Source of the DNA: DATAOG01 sp963753685
Lineage (GTDB): Bacteria; Pseudomonadota; Alphaproteobacteria; Geminicoccales; Geminicoccaceae
Length of the DNA: 64,000 bases
NCBI GenBank assembly: GCA_963753685.1
Contig: CAVWDE010000006.1
Location: 248,001 to 312,000 of the forward strand
Direction of reading: 5' to 3'
Shown here: positions 38,265 through 46,018 of the stretch, one piece after another
Layout of the letters: the number at the start of each line of letters is the position of its first letter
Numbering within the stretch: the first letter of the stretch is position 1
Program-made: the position numbers and the translations under genes
Notes under the pieces: model-generated
Told to the model about the DNA's origin: nothing
What the model saw: only the letters and a program-made list of their open reading frames with translations
Database searches by the model: none

Positions 38265-38580
38265 TCAGAGCGAAGATTTGCGCGCGTGCTCGACATAGGC
38301 CCGGAGCACGGCGTTCATGCGGGCCTGGTAGCTGTGGCCCTGGGCCTTGAACCATGCGACCAGGTCGGCGTCGAGGCGGAGCGTGAGCCGCTGCTTGGGG
38401 CGGCTGGCGCGAATGACCAGGGCATGCTCGAGCCGAGCCGGGCTCGGGCTCGAAGGTGTCCGGATCGTCGCGGATCGCCGCGGCGATCTCCTCGTCGGTC
38501 AAGGCGTCGAGCCGCGCCCAGTCGGTCAGGCTCTGGTCAAGCCCCTCGCCCGAACGCATCCTGGTAAGCTTGTCGCTCAT
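38265..38580 (-). CDS. brnA: BrnA-type antitoxin, one frameshift
   Basis: About 105 residues after correcting one shift near 38440. The N-terminal part MSDKLTRMRSGEGLDQSLTD continues WARLDALTDEEIAAAIRDDP. The C-terminal part contains RLTLRLDADLVAWFKAQGHS and YQARMNAVLRAYVEHAR, the ribbon-helix-helix DNA-binding segment of BrnA. It neutralises BrnT and represses the operon. The ATG lies inside the end of brnT (about 44 bp overlap), as expected for this toxin-first operon. If the frameshift is real, the antitoxin would lack its DNA-binding half, which would be hard to reconcile with an active toxin next to it. Confidence 0.75.
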
Positions 38581-38818
38581 GGTGCCGCGCTCTCCGTGCG
38601 CTGATCAGCCGTAGCCTGCCGCCGCGCCGCGTGAAGACCACCGTGATGACCCGCCCGCGCAGCAGGCCATAGGCAAGGTGGCGGGGCTCGCCGTGATGGT
38701 CCTGGGACGACCCTATCTCGAGCACGTCGCCCTGCCAGATCTCCTTGGCGTCGATGAAGTCGATCTGGTGCTTGGCGAGGTTGGCCCGCCGCTTGGCTTC
38801 GTTCCACTCGAACTCCAT
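38537..38818 (-). CDS. brnT: BrnT-family ribonuclease toxin
   Basis: 93 residues. The family pattern is clear: MEFEWNEAKRRANLAKHQID at the start, GDVLEIGSSQDHHGEPRHLA in the middle, and GRVITVVFTRRGGRLRLISA followed by RRARHHERQAY at the end. BrnT is a RelE-fold RNase that blocks translation until bound by BrnA. The frame is intact. The gene is read leftwards toward the STAND locus, tail-to-tail with the small protein at 37808. Confidence 0.85.
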   Translation of the reverse strand: MEFEWNEAKRRANLAKHQIDFIDAKEIWQGDVLEIGSSQDHHGEPRHLAYGLLRGRVITVVFTRRGGRLRLISARRARHHERQAYQDAFGRGA

Positions 38819-38829
38819 GCCGGCCCGCA

Positions 38830-38859
38830 GCCATACCCTCTATACAGGCGGCCCGTCAA
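38830..38859 (-). promoter_or_regulatory. Candidate brnTA promoter with operator-like palindrome in the spacer
   Basis: On the minus strand TTGACG (38854-38859) and TATGGC (38830-38835) are separated by 18 bp. The spacer contains the near-palindrome CCTGTATAGAGG (38837-38848), placed where a ribbon-helix-helix repressor such as BrnA would block RNA polymerase. It lies about 12 bp upstream of the brnT ATG, so the transcript leader would be very short. Confidence 0.4.
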
Positions 38860-38901
38860 AACCCCGCCTTCACGCTCGCCCGCGCCGGGCGGTGATGCGG
38901 C

Positions 38902-41085
38902 TCACTTGCCGAGCAGGCCCTTCAGGAGCTTTTGGACCTGTTCCTCGGGCTTGGGCTGGCTCTTGGCGGCGCCGGCGTCCGCGGGCGGTGGGGTCTGGTC
39001 GGCGCCGAGCGCTTTGCTCAGGCCCTCGACCAGGGCGTCGGTGCCGCCCTTCTTGCCGCTGTCCTTGAGCGCCTTCTCGAGACCCTTGGCCTGACCGCCC
39101 AGGTCCTCGAGCTGCTGCTTGACCGCTTCGGGGTTCTTGAGCGCGCTCTCGACCACGCCGCTAAGGTCGGGGGTGAAGGTCAGGTGGTCCCAGGGGCCGC
39201 GGATGATCACCGGCACCAGGAGGCCCGCGACCTCTTGCTGGCCGCCCTGGCCCTCGAGGGTCTTGGCGGCCTTGGGCTCGATCCGGTAGTCGAGCGTGCG
39301 TTTGGGCAGGTCGACCGTGCCGCGGCCGCCGATCCGCAGCGCTGGCGCCTGCAGGTGCATGTCGTCGTTGGCAAGGATGCCCTGCTTGACCGTGAAGGTG
39401 CCGCCGAGCTCGGTGAAGTCGGTCTTTTGGGTCTGGCCGGCCTCGGGGTTGAGGAAGGCGTTGGCGGCGTTGCGCACCATGGCGGCGAGGTTGATGCCGA
39501 CGATCGCACCGTCGGCGAAGGTGACCAGGCCCTTGCCGTTCAGGTTCTGGACCAGCTGGCGCTCGGTCTGGCCGCGGGTGGTGAGCGCGAGCTCGGTGCT
39601 GGCGGTGCCCTCGAGGCGGTCGAAGCCGGCGGCCGCGGTCAGGAACGGCAGCGCCTGCAGGCCGTCGAGCTTGAACTGCTGGCTGATCGCGGGCGCGCCG
39701 TTCTGAAGTGCGACCTTGAGCGTGCCGCTGCCGTGGCCGCCGTAGAGATCGAACTGCTTGAGCGCCGCGTCGAGGGTGTTGCCCTTGAGGGTCAGGGCGA
39801 GCACCGTGCGGCCGAGCTCGAGCGCGCGCACCCGGAGCTTGTCGAGGGTGAGCTCGAACGCGACGTCCGCGCCGCCGAGCGGTGGCAATGCGATCGGTTC
39901 GTCCGACCAGCCGGCGGCGGCCGCGGGCGAAGGTTGCTGGCCTGCGGGTGCGGGTCCGGCTTGGGCTGGCGTCTGGCCGGCGCCGGTCTGCTGGCCGCCC
40001 GGTTGCGGCTGACCGGTCGCGGCCGGCTGGGTGCCCGCGGGGGCCGGCGGCGGCAGGTAGGGGTTGAGGTCGACCGCGCCGAGATCGAGGCGGCCGTTGA
40101 TTTTGGGCACCGCGCCGCCGAGGTCGGCGACCACTTCGCCCTTGGCGGCGATCTGATCGAGGCCGATCGCGACGTCGGTCAGCGCCACGCGTTGCGGCGA
40201 GCCGTCGAGCTTGCCTTTGAGGGTCAGGGTCTGGAGGCCCTCGCCCGGGAAGGTGAGCGGCTGGCCGAGCCAGGCCGCGAGCTTGCGGATCGAGGGCACG
40301 GCGAGATCGAGCCCGCCGGCGGCCGCGGGCTGGGCGCCGCTCGTGACCCGGCCGGTGAAGCCGAATTTGGCGGGCGTCGAATCGACCGCGAGCTGAAGCG
40401 GCGAGGAGCCGCCCTGGATCACCTTGAGCGGCTGGTCGAGCTTCAGGTTCAGCTTGATCGTCTGGTTCTTGTAGACGAGCGCGCCGTTGGCCTGCAGCGG
40501 GCTCTCGAGGTCCGGCAGCTGGAGGGAGAGGTTGACGCCGTCGACTCGCTCGTGGGCGCCGCTGGTCGCGTCGCTATAGGTGAGTGTGCCGTTCTGGATG
40601 CGGATGTCGCCGAGCTTGATGTCGCTGATCGGCAGGTTCGAGGTGCCGCCCGCAGCGCCGCCGCCGGCCGGCGCCGGGCTGGTCGCGTTGGTCGCCTTGG
40701 GCCCGAGCTGCCAGTTGGGCCGGCCGTCCTTGGCGACCTCGAGATGGATCTCGGGCTCGACCAGGACGAAGCGCGCGACCTCGACCGCGCCGTGCAGCAG
40801 CGGCCACACCTTGAGCTCGACCTCGAGCGCCTTGAGCTTGGCCATGTCCGGCTCGGCGGCGCCCGGCGCATTGGCGAAGCGCACGTTCTCCGCCTCGAGC
40901 CCGACGCTCGGCAGGAGGGAGATCTTGAGCGGGCCCTGGATGCTGAGCTGGCGGCCGGTCGCGCGCTCGACCTCGGCGGTCAGCTGCTGCTTGTAGGTCT
41001 CGGTCGGGATGACGAACGGCAGGGCGAGCGCCACGCCGATCAGCACGACGACCAGGCCCAGGACGATCAGCAGGAACTTCTTCAT
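38902..41085 (-). CDS. AsmA family protein
   Basis: 727 residues from ATG 41085; 26 further in-frame upstream residues are Arg/Ala-rich and unlikely. The N-terminus MKKFLLIVLGLVVVLIGVAL is a membrane anchor, followed by the AsmA start pattern (FVIPTETYKQQLTAEVERAT, then GRQLSIQGPLKISLLPSVGL). A Pro/Gln/Gly-rich linker (~365-415) separates the two halves. The C-terminal part contains GKGLVTFADGAIVGINLAAM and IKGLFG-free AsmA_2-type repeats ending in KLLKGLLGK. AsmA-like proteins are long beta-groove proteins bridging inner and outer membrane in lipid transport. It stands alone here. Confidence 0.85.
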   Translation of the reverse strand: MKKFLLIVLGLVVVLIGVALALPFVIPTETYKQQLTAEVERATGRQLSIQGPLKISLLPSVGLEAENVRFANAPGAAEPDMAKLKALEVELKVWPLLHGAVEVARFVLVEPEIHLEVAKDGRPNWQLGPKATNATSPAPAGGGAAGGTSNLPISDIKLGDIRIQNGTLTYSDATSGAHERVDGVNLSLQLPDLESPLQANGALVYKNQTIKLNLKLDQPLKVIQGGSSPLQLAVDSTPAKFGFTGRVTSGAQPAAAGGLDLAVPSIRKLAAWLGQPLTFPGEGLQTLTLKGKLDGSPQRVALTDVAIGLDQIAAKGEVVADLGGAVPKINGRLDLGAVDLNPYLPPPAPAGTQPAATGQPQPGGQQTGAGQTPAQAGPAPAGQQPSPAAAAGWSDEPIALPPLGGADVAFELTLDKLRVRALELGRTVLALTLKGNTLDAALKQFDLYGGHGSGTLKVALQNGAPAISQQFKLDGLQALPFLTAAAGFDRLEGTASTELALTTRGQTERQLVQNLNGKGLVTFADGAIVGINLAAMVRNAANAFLNPEAGQTQKTDFTELGGTFTVKQGILANDDMHLQAPALRIGGRGTVDLPKRTLDYRIEPKAAKTLEGQGGQQEVAGLLVPVIIRGPWDHLTFTPDLSGVVESALKNPEAVKQQLEDLGGQAKGLEKALKDSGKKGGTDALVEGLSKALGADQTPPPADAGAAKSQPKPEEQVQKLLKGLLGK

Positions 41086-41302
41086 GCGCAACCTCGGGGC
41101 AAGGACGCGAGCCGGCTCGCGAGCGGCCGCGCCCTGGGCGCGGCCCACGGGATTCGCCTTCATATGAGGAGGCGCCCGCCCGGCGCCAACCTATGGGCGT
41201 CGAATTCCGACCCCTATCAACTGACCGCCGGCCCGTTGCGGCCGCGCCGGTCGCTGCCGGATCCAGCCCGGCCGCGGGGTCTCGCCCGCGTCTCCCAGCG
41301 GT

Positions 41303-42097
41303 TCAGCCGCCGAAGGTGATCTCGACCCGGCGCGCCCGGTCGCCGGTCGCGCCGGGGGCGAGGCCGCCGGCGGCGGCTTTGACCGTGCTGCCGGACAGCT
41401 CACCCGCGCGCAACGCGTCGGCCACCGCATCGGCCCGGTGCTGCGAGAGCGCCTGCTCGGCGCGCTTCTCCGCGGACGGGTCGGCATAGCCGGTGACCGC
41501 GATCTGGGTTGGGCGCGCGATCTGCACGGCGCGGCGCGCAAAGGTGACCACGTTCATGCCGTCGGGCGTGATCTGGTCGCTGCCCTGGTCGAAGAACACC
41601 AGATAGGGCGTGTGCACCAGCGCGCTCTCGGACTTGGTGAGCGCGGCCAGGAAGGTGTCCTTGCAGTCGCTGAAATTGGCCGGGTTGTGGATCGTCTCGA
41701 GCTCCTGCAGCCAGCATTCGAAGTTGACCTGGGCGGCGGCGGCATCGGCCGGAGCTGCGCTCCCGGCGCCGCCTTCCAGCGCCCGCAGCAGGCGCTCGCG
41801 GAGCTCGATCGCCTCGACCTGCGCGGCCGCCGGCACCTGCCGGCTGGCGACCTTGTCGGGCCAGACCGTGTTGCCCAGCATCGCCTCGCGCGCCTTGCTG
41901 CGGAAATGGTACCAGTTGATCGGGTGGGTCTCGGCGCGTTGCGCCTCGGCGAGCTGCAGATAGCCCTCCTTGAGCTGCTCGTTGAACGGCAAGGGCGGCC
42001 CCATCGCCTGGGTCTGCTCCGGCGGCAGGGCCGTGGTGCAGGCGCCCAGACCGAGCAGGAGACCTGCCGCCAGCAGCGGCTTGCGCAGGGCACGCAT
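41303..42097 (-). CDS. OmpA-family lipoprotein
   Basis: 264 residues from ATG 42097 (an ATG at 42118 adds seven residues). A lipoprotein signal ends in the lipobox LGLGACTT. The C-terminal ~100 residues are an OmpA-like peptidoglycan-binding domain: VFFDQGSDQITPDGMNVVTF, then IAVTGYADPSAEKRAEQALS and QHRADAVADALRAGEL. The N-terminal part is helical and binds an unknown partner. It is probably anchored in the outer membrane and holds peptidoglycan. Confidence 0.85.
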   Translation of the reverse strand: MRALRKPLLAAGLLLGLGACTTALPPEQTQAMGPPLPFNEQLKEGYLQLAEAQRAETHPINWYHFRSKAREAMLGNTVWPDKVASRQVPAAAQVEAIELRERLLRALEGGAGSAAPADAAAAQVNFECWLQELETIHNPANFSDCKDTFLAALTKSESALVHTPYLVFFDQGSDQITPDGMNVVTFARRAVQIARPTQIAVTGYADPSAEKRAEQALSQHRADAVADALRAGELSGSTVKAAAGGLAPGATGDRARRVEITFGG

Positions 42098-42563
42098 CGC
42101 GATCGACTTCCCAACCATGGCGTCCGGCTCCCGGTCCTGCTGCCGCCGACCGGATCGGCAGCTGCGCAGGCGATTCCCCGGCTCTGAGGCTTACCTGCAA
42201 TGCGCGAAAACGCAACCTTTCGGTGAGCCCCGAGCCAATTCACCTCGGCGTATGATACAATTTCAGCCCGCCGGCGCCAGCGCGATCAACGCTTCGCCGA
42301 GGCAGCCCGCGCCCGGCGTCCGGGCCGCCTCGGCGCAGCGCATAGGCACCAGGCGCGAGGCGGTGACCGGCAACCCCGACCGGGCGCTCGTCAGCTCGAG
42401 CCATGTCGAGCACCAGAATCTTACAATGAGAACGACATGCTTCGCTCGACCTGACTTCCGTAGGCCTTGCCTCTAGCCTCGCGGCCCCAAGCCGGCTCTT
42501 GTTACCGCAACCCGAACGAGTCACATTGTCGCAGCGCACTCCCGCGCCAGCGTATTGACTTAT
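42098..42563. other. Intergenic region without a supportable gene
   Basis: About 465 bp between the divergent OmpA-family gene and the AT-richer cassette. Short open frames on both strands have no recognisable product. Base composition drops from the usual GC-rich level toward the right end, marking the start of the cassette. Confidence 0.5.
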
Positions 42564-42569
42564 ATGTCA
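42556..42569 (+). promoter_or_regulatory. Operator-like imperfect palindrome at the start of the AT-richer cassette
   Basis: TGACTTATATGTCA pairs with itself except for one central T-T mismatch and overlaps the ATG at 42564. A site here could serve autoregulation by the helix-turn-helix protein encoded at 43054. The proposal rests on position and symmetry only. Confidence 0.25.
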
Positions 42570-43085
42570 TCATCTGCGACGATCAAAGAACGAATCCGGT
42601 GGCTCGCAGGGGAGCGGATCTTCCACTTGCCGCCGCTCCTACCGTCATCGCCCATGCTTCGGGAGCTTTTCGTATCGGAGGATGTACGGGATGGCGCCTC
42701 CCCTCCGTGGCCAAGCTTTCGGACCGGGGCGCGACATAGCGCGGTCCGGGCGACGCTCGATGCTTTTACGGAAGGCAACCTGATTGCCGCATCGGAAAAT
42801 CCCTTCAAAAAGCGGCACTATGCGTTCATGGCGCGAACCAGCCCGGTGGGAAGAGAGGTTTGGGACATAAGATGCCTGACAGCGGACCAGGGTATTCGAT
42901 GTTTCGGCTGTTTCGCTGGAAGAGACATCTTCGTCGCCCTAACATGGGACTATCGGGAGAATATCACCGACTTCGACGTAGAAGTCGCACACTGTCGGGA
43001 AGCATGGGATAATCTTTTCTCTCCGCTGCAACCGTTCAAAGGGACGCACCTAGATGAATACCTTTCCAATTACGTGGCCGTCTAA
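42564..43085 (+). CDS. Hypothetical protein, first gene of HTH-linked pair
   Basis: 173 residues from ATG 42564; an in-frame TTG at 42555 is possible. I do not recognise the family with certainty. The C-terminal half (CFGCFAGRDIFVALTWDYRE then ITDFDVEVAHCREAWDNLFS) looks like a compact alpha/beta domain. The gene overlaps the following HTH gene by 32 bp, a layout typical of toxin-antitoxin or small regulator pairs, so a toxin is possible. No RelE/HigB catalytic motif can be pointed out. Codon use is AT-richer than in neighbouring genes, suggesting recent acquisition. Confidence 0.55.
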   Translation: MSSSATIKERIRWLAGERIFHLPPLLPSSPMLRELFVSEDVRDGASPPWPSFRTGARHSAVRATLDAFTEGNLIAASENPFKKRHYAFMARTSPVGREVWDIRCLTADQGIRCFGCFAGRDIFVALTWDYRENITDFDVEVAHCREAWDNLFSPLQPFKGTHLDEYLSNYVAV

Positions 43086-43461
43086 ACCTACAGGCAGCAG
43101 CCCGGTCAGCGCCGCGACGCAAGGATATTTCCGCGCGCGCAACCAGCACAAGGTGCATGCATTGATCCTCGAGGCGTTTCTAAACAGTGAGATCTCGCAA
43201 GTCCAGCTAGCACGCCGTTGCAGGAAGCGGCCAGAGGTCGTGTCCCGCATGCTGGGTGAGCCAGCGAATTTGACTTTGGATACTCTTAGCGATCTGATTT
43301 TCGCCATTTGCGGTGGCGAGCCAGGGTATTCTATCCAGTATCCAATGAACGCCCCTCTGCGCAATCAGGATGCTCCTGCCTGGCTTTCTGCTAGCCAACT
43401 CGAGATTGACGTCCGAAGCAACACGGGATCCAAGAAAACTGCACAGCTGGAATTGACATAA
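43054..43461 (+). CDS. XRE-like helix-turn-helix protein
   Basis: 135 residues. The central part (ALILEAFLNSEISQVQLARR, then CRKRPEVVSRMLGEPANLTL and DTLSDLIFAICGG) is a clear XRE-type HTH, with QVQLARRCRKRPEVVSRML as the binding helices. It overlaps the upstream gene by 32 bp and ends 3 bp before the next start, so all three genes of the cassette are likely one transcript. It may be an antitoxin or autorepressor. Low GC relative to the chromosome marks it as foreign. Confidence 0.65.
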   Translation: MNTFPITWPSKPTGSSPVSAATQGYFRARNQHKVHALILEAFLNSEISQVQLARRCRKRPEVVSRMLGEPANLTLDTLSDLIFAICGGEPGYSIQYPMNAPLRNQDAPAWLSASQLEIDVRSNTGSKKTAQLELT

Positions 43462-43463
43462 AA

Positions 43464-43853
43464 ATGGCTGAACATTCGGTTGCCATTCGTTTTGGAATAG
43501 TGTGCGACCAAGTACGTCGCGAGGATAATGGTAAGTTCTTGATGATAGGTACCTATGGACATGACATTTCTGTGGCTTCGCTGCCAGCTAACCTGATACT
43601 TACCCTCTTAATCGGCATATGGAGCAAGAAGCCAGTGACTGAACATCCAATGGACGTGCAGACGTCCTACAATGGAGAGATAATACATAGTGGACGCGGC
43701 AAACTATCAACTAACAACGTGGGCGCGGACTTCGTCATAATACCAAATATCATAGTGACTGTGACGGAGGAAGGGGAACTGAAATTCAAAGCCAAGCTCG
43801 GTTCTGATAGATGGAAGGTGGTTACCACTATCCCACTGCGGAAAAATGTTTGA
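43464..43853 (+). CDS. DUF6941-like hypothetical protein
   Basis: 129 residues. The sequence IRFGIVCDQVRREDNGKFLM followed by IGTYGHDISVASLPANLILT resembles the DUF6941 family (beta-rich proteins, function unknown, often in mobile regions). It is third in the AT-richer cassette, 3 bp after the HTH gene. Many rare codons for a GC-rich genome (ATA, TTA, AGA) are used. Its end overlaps the 3' part of the opposite-strand GRKGG gene. Confidence 0.55.
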   Translation: MAEHSVAIRFGIVCDQVRREDNGKFLMIGTYGHDISVASLPANLILTLLIGIWSKKPVTEHPMDVQTSYNGEIIHSGRGKLSTNNVGADFVIIPNIIVTVTEEGELKFKAKLGSDRWKVVTTIPLRKNV

Positions 43854-44021
43854 CCGCTTCTCCAACGCTTCGCGGAGCCTTCCGGGCTGCCTCAGCCCGC
43901 TGCTCTGCCGTCATCCCTCGGCCCGCGCCTTGCCGCCCTTCCGTCCCAACTCGGCTGCGCCTTGGTACTTTCCGGAGTCCGGCTCGTATTCCTCGTCGCG
44001 CTGCACGGTCGCCATCTGCAT
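43828..44021 (-). pseudogene. Small GRKGGKARA-motif protein, frameshifted
   Basis: From ATG 44021 the frame reads MQMATVQRDEEYEPDSGKYQ, then GAAELGRKGGKARAEG and a TGA at 43911. One base over, the sequence continues MTAEQRAEAARKA, and after a second apparent shift ASAKRW. Together these follow a pattern known from short basic alphaproteobacterial proteins, in which GRKGGKARA is followed by a TPE/TAEQR helix and AAxxRW. The function is unknown; the motif resembles plant-type stress KGG proteins. The end is uncertain. Confidence 0.45.
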
Positions 44022-44237
44022 GACGGGCACGGCGTTGCCGAGCACGTCGGCCGGTCGCGCTTCTGGCCCGTCGGTCGGCTAGGGATGCTTGGCTCTCTTG
44101 CCCGCTTGGCGCTTAGAATCAAGGAGTCGGCGGGCGGATGCGAACCCAGTCGTTAGGGGCGGAAAATTCAAACTGATGCACTGCCCGCCCCGTGAGGTTT
44201 GCCTGCGGCGTCAGGCGGGGCTATATACGGGGCCAGT

Positions 44238-44314
44238 GCGCGCGTAGCTCAGCCGGATAGAGCGCTTGCCTCCGGAGCAAGAGGTCGTGGGTTCGAGTCC
44301 CGCCGTGCGCACCA
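44238..44314 (+). tRNA. tRNA-Arg (anticodon CCG)
   Basis: A full cloverleaf can be folded. Acceptor GCGCGCG/CGTGCGC with one G-T pair, D-arm GCTC...GAGC, anticodon stem CTTGC/GCAAG around loop CTCCGGA giving anticodon CCG, and T-arm GTGGG TTCGAGT CCCGC. Discriminator A and encoded CCA follow at 44311-44314. It reads CGG codons, common in this GC-rich genome. tRNA genes are frequent integration targets and an AT-richer cassette lies 0.4 kb upstream, but no duplicated 3' end was seen. Confidence 0.95.
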
Positions 44315-44740
44315 GCCCGCTCCGATCGTGAAGACGCTGCCGGCAAGGGGCCCGCGCGGGTCAGGGAGCGAGGGGCGATGTTCCCTTGGAGCCTCGGCCG
44401 GTGACGAGAGCGCGCTCAGCGCGAGCCCGTCGCGCGCTCGATAGGCTTCCGCGGCCGCGTGCACGGCCAGCGCCACGATGATGCCGATCTGGATCAGGCC
44501 GACGTAGGCGATCACGACCGCCATGACCTTGCCTGCCGGGTGCCTGGGACGGAGGTCGCCGTAGCCGACGGTCGTTCCGGTAATGAAGCCGAAATAGATG
44601 CTGTCCGACAAGGACCAGCCCTCGCCCCGTCCGATCCTGATGGCGAGCCCGACCATCAGGATCAGGAGCAGGATCAGCACCGGTGCCGCGTCGAGCAGCA
44701 TGCCCGCCAGTTTGGCGATGAAGTCCAGCGCGAAACCCAC
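44249..44740 (-). CDS. Two-helix potassium channel protein whose 3' end is antisense to tRNA-Arg
   Basis: 163 residues. Two membrane helices (LIDAAPVLILLLILMVGLAI-like segment near residues 15-35 and VMAVVIAYVGLIQIGIIVAL) flank the K+ selectivity filter TGTTVGYGDLRP. The last ~25 residues (GWCARRDSNPRPLAPEASAL) are encoded by the opposite strand of the tRNA and carry the well-known peptide that arises when a reading frame crosses such a tRNA. The functional protein therefore probably ends around the cytoplasmic tail before 44320, or a stop has been lost. It should form a tetrameric inner-membrane K+ channel. Confidence 0.75.
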   Translation of the reverse strand: MGFALDFIAKLAGMLLDAAPVLILLLILMVGLAIRIGRGEGWSLSDSIYFGFITGTTVGYGDLRPRHPAGKVMAVVIAYVGLIQIGIIVALAVHAAAEAYRARDGLALSALSSPAEAPREHRPSLPDPRGPLAGSVFTIGAGWCARRDSNPRPLAPEASALSG

Positions 44741-44836
44741 GGTTCCCCCCTGCTGGCAGCGGCCAGGTCCAGGTCGCCCGGCCCGCGCCTGGAATCCACC
44801 CGCGCGCGTCGTGGACGAACGCGCCCGGAGCTTGCC

Positions 44837-45170
44837 TCAGAAGTCGTCCCGTGCCAACCGGCTGACCGGCAGGCGCAGGTCGCCCGCGACCCCGACGCGA
44901 AGGCTCGGGTGGTCAGCGGTCGCGATCATGCCGCCGAAGGCCGGCGACGGCCAGCCGAACAGATCGGGATCACGAGCCGCCTTCGGCGAGCTCCGTGTGC
45001 GGGTGGCGGCGATCGCCGCGCGCGTTGCGCTTGCGCACGTAGGTGATGGTCGCCTCGGGATGGGCGAGCTTGGCCTCGAGCGCAGCGATCAGGGCATCTT
45101 CCGCCGCGATGACCAGCTGATCCGCCTTGCTCCCGAGCCGGATGCCGACGACGTACTGCAGAGAGGCCAT
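44837..45170 (-). CDS. Conserved small hypothetical protein, probable frameshift
   Basis: From ATG 45170 the frame gives 66 residues: MASLQYVVGIRLGSKADQLV, then IAAEDALIAALEAKLAHPEA and TITYVRKRNARGDRRHPH, ending at 44970. One base over, an open segment with strong G/C third positions continues (DPDLFGWPSPAFGGMIATAD, then HPSLRVGVAGDLRLPVSRLA) to TGA at 44837-44839. The joined product would be about 110 residues. I do not recognise the family, and the continuation is an inference from codon bias. Confidence 0.45.
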
Positions 45171-45315
45171 GGACGTCTTCCTCGCGTGGGGTGAGGCGCG
45201 GCCGGAGCTTGTGATCTCGAGCAAGCGCGGAATAGCACGCCCGGTCAACGGACGGCAGCCCGGTTGGATCCCGCGGTCTGCGGCCGGGTTTCCGGCGCGA
45301 GGCTGGGGGACCGGC

Positions 45316-45936
45316 TCAATTCCGGCGGGCAAGCGCGAGGCCGAGGCCGGCGCCGATCAGGAGCGAGCCGGAGACCCGGTTGCGCAGGCGCGCGCGGCGC
45401 TGGCCGCGGAACCAGGGGCGCAGCCGGCCGGCAAGCAGCGTGTAGCTGCCATCGAGGACGGTCGCCAACACCAGGAAGCTTGTGCCGAGCAGCATCAGCT
45501 GCGGCAGCGGCGGCTGTCCCGGATCGAGGAACTGCGGCAGGAAGGCGGCGTAGAACAGCAGGGTCTTGGGATTGGTCGCGGAGACCACGAACCCCCGCCA
45601 GAACAGCCGCCCCGTCGAGACCGCGGCCGGCTCGACGTCCTCGAGCGCCATCGGCCGCGCCCGCCATTGCCGGACGCCGAGCCAGAGCAGGTAGAGCACG
45701 CCCGCCCAGCGCAGCCATTCGAACCCCGCCGCCAGCATCGCGAGCAGCGAGGTCGTGCCGAGCGCGGTGATCAGGAGCTGGAGCGCGATCGCCGAGCTGG
45801 TGCCGGCGAGCGTCATGAGCGCCCGCCTGGCGCCCTGGGTGAGGCTGGTCGCGACCAGCAGGGTGACGTTCGGCCCGGGCAAAAGGATCAGGACCGTGCT
45901 GGCCAGGATAAAGGCGAGGTAGAGATCGAGGGGCAT
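45316..45936 (-). CDS. LysE/RhtB-family amino-acid exporter
   Basis: 206 residues from ATG 45936. About six membrane helices are present. Family landmarks are LILLPGPNVTLLVATSLTQG (the PGP motif after TM1), GVLYLLWLGVRQWR, and VVSATNPKTLLFYAAFLPQF (the NPK motif). These proteins export amino acids or similar metabolites across the inner membrane. It is transcribed in the same direction as kup, with about 80 bp in between. Confidence 0.9.
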   Translation of the reverse strand: MPLDLYLAFILASTVLILLPGPNVTLLVATSLTQGARRALMTLAGTSSAIALQLLITALGTTSLLAMLAAGFEWLRWAGVLYLLWLGVRQWRARPMALEDVEPAAVSTGRLFWRGFVVSATNPKTLLFYAAFLPQFLDPGQPPLPQLMLLGTSFLVLATVLDGSYTLLAGRLRPWFRGQRRARLRNRVSGSLLIGAGLGLALARRN

Positions 45937-46018
45937 GGCGTTTCCTGTCGTCCACGGCGTCGGCGCCCGCAGCGAGCGCGTAAGGTTCGGCAGTCTTACG
46001 AACTGCGGGGGCAGATCG

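Noticed and set aside
43854..44314. Genomic island inserted at tRNA-Arg with att repeats
   Set aside because: The AT-richer cassette lies near the tRNA, but I found no duplicate of the tRNA 3' end and no integrase gene.
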